Below, in pieces: positions 6,169 to 6,219 of a DNA stretch of 6,219 nucleotides. Below the pieces are notes generated by a model. It saw only the letters and a program-made list of their open reading frames with translations. It was not told where the DNA came from and did not search any database. The first letter of the stretch is position 1; every line of letters starts with the position of its first letter. This stretch comes from Bacteroidota bacterium (GTDB taxonomy: Bacteria; Bacteroidota; Bacteroidia; Chitinophagales; Chitinophagaceae), in assembly GCA_023412975.1 (NCBI GenBank), contig JAEZRB010000166.1, positions 1-6,219 on the forward strand. Reading direction: 5' to 3'. The position numbers and the translations under genes were made by a program.

Positions 6169-6219
6169 GTGATTAATTTTTACGATAAGATTGTGGCCGA
6201 TCCTGTGTTCCATCGCCAG
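6169..6219 (+). CDS. Probable 5' end of an unidentified gene, GTG start, cut by the window edge
   Basis: From GTG 6169 the plus strand reads (V/M)INFYDKIVADPVFHRQ to the last base without a stop. The composition, with an amphipathic start and a DPVFHRQ stretch, looks like a genuine protein N terminus. I do not recognise the family securely. The frame is open back to 6148 (TAA at 6145-6147) and holds no ATG, so GTG is the best start; a nearby ATG at 6152 is in another frame and stops after six codons at the TGA overlapping the GTG. The opposite strand is also open here for 20 codons (rejected). The preceding 123 nt after the reductase stop contain no convincing gene or terminator, only a 5-bp GC-rich stem (CGGGA 6052-6056 with TCCCG 6064-6068) lacking a T-run. 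Confidence 0.4.
   Translation, partial: MINFYDKIVADPVFHRQ

Noticed and set aside
6157..6219. Minus-strand reading at the right edge, 20 codons then TGA
   Set aside because: It could be the C terminus of a converging gene, but it overlaps the more protein-like plus-strand frame from GTG 6169 and is too short to judge.

Overview
The window looks like chromosomal DNA of a Bacteroidota species, plausibly from the Chitinophagaceae/Sphingobacteriaceae side of the phylum. This is inferred from the protein families, from the lack of clear Shine-Dalgarno sequences with A-rich start contexts, and from two large outer-membrane barrel proteins of a type common in that phylum. No rRNA, tRNA, CRISPR array, transposase or phage gene is visible.

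Layout. (1) Positions 2-544, plus strand: the 3' part of a HEXXH zinc-peptidase-like gene. Its reading frame is interrupted by an in-frame TGA at 47-49, just upstream of the catalytic motif, so the copy is probably broken unless the base is a sequencing error. (2) Positions 545-757: a convergent intergenic gap holding an unusual element. It has four 9-bp units of GGACACGRA type on one arm and three related 9-bp units in inverted orientation on the other. (3) Positions 758-3292, minus strand: an 844-residue secreted outer-membrane protein. It has an N-terminal domain with a DRH...PxDxD signature resembling atypical kinases (CotH/FAM20C type), a short glycine-rich RTX-like stretch, and a C-terminal Omp85/BamA-type barrel with an intact LRGY motif. 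(4) Positions 3293-3462: a divergent promoter region. (5) Positions 3463-5301, plus strand: a second Omp85-like protein of 612 residues, with one POTRA-like domain and a barrel whose loop-6 motif is degenerate (LRNN). (6) Positions 5362-6045, plus strand: a complete short-chain dehydrogenase/reductase. (7) Positions 6046-6168: a gap with no convincing gene, followed by the probable GTG-started beginning of another plus-strand gene cut by the window edge.

How the genes may work together. The head-to-head Omp85-like genes share about 170 bp of upstream DNA and may be co-regulated. They suggest a small outer-membrane assembly, secretion or envelope-modification locus, but their substrates cannot be read from the sequence. 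The reductase is co-directional with the second barrel gene at a 60-nt gap and may be a neighbour rather than a partner. The most interesting items are the possible kinase-like domain joined to an outer-membrane barrel, the degenerate barrel motif in its divergent neighbour, the 9-bp-periodic inverted element, and the nonsense codon in the peptidase gene.
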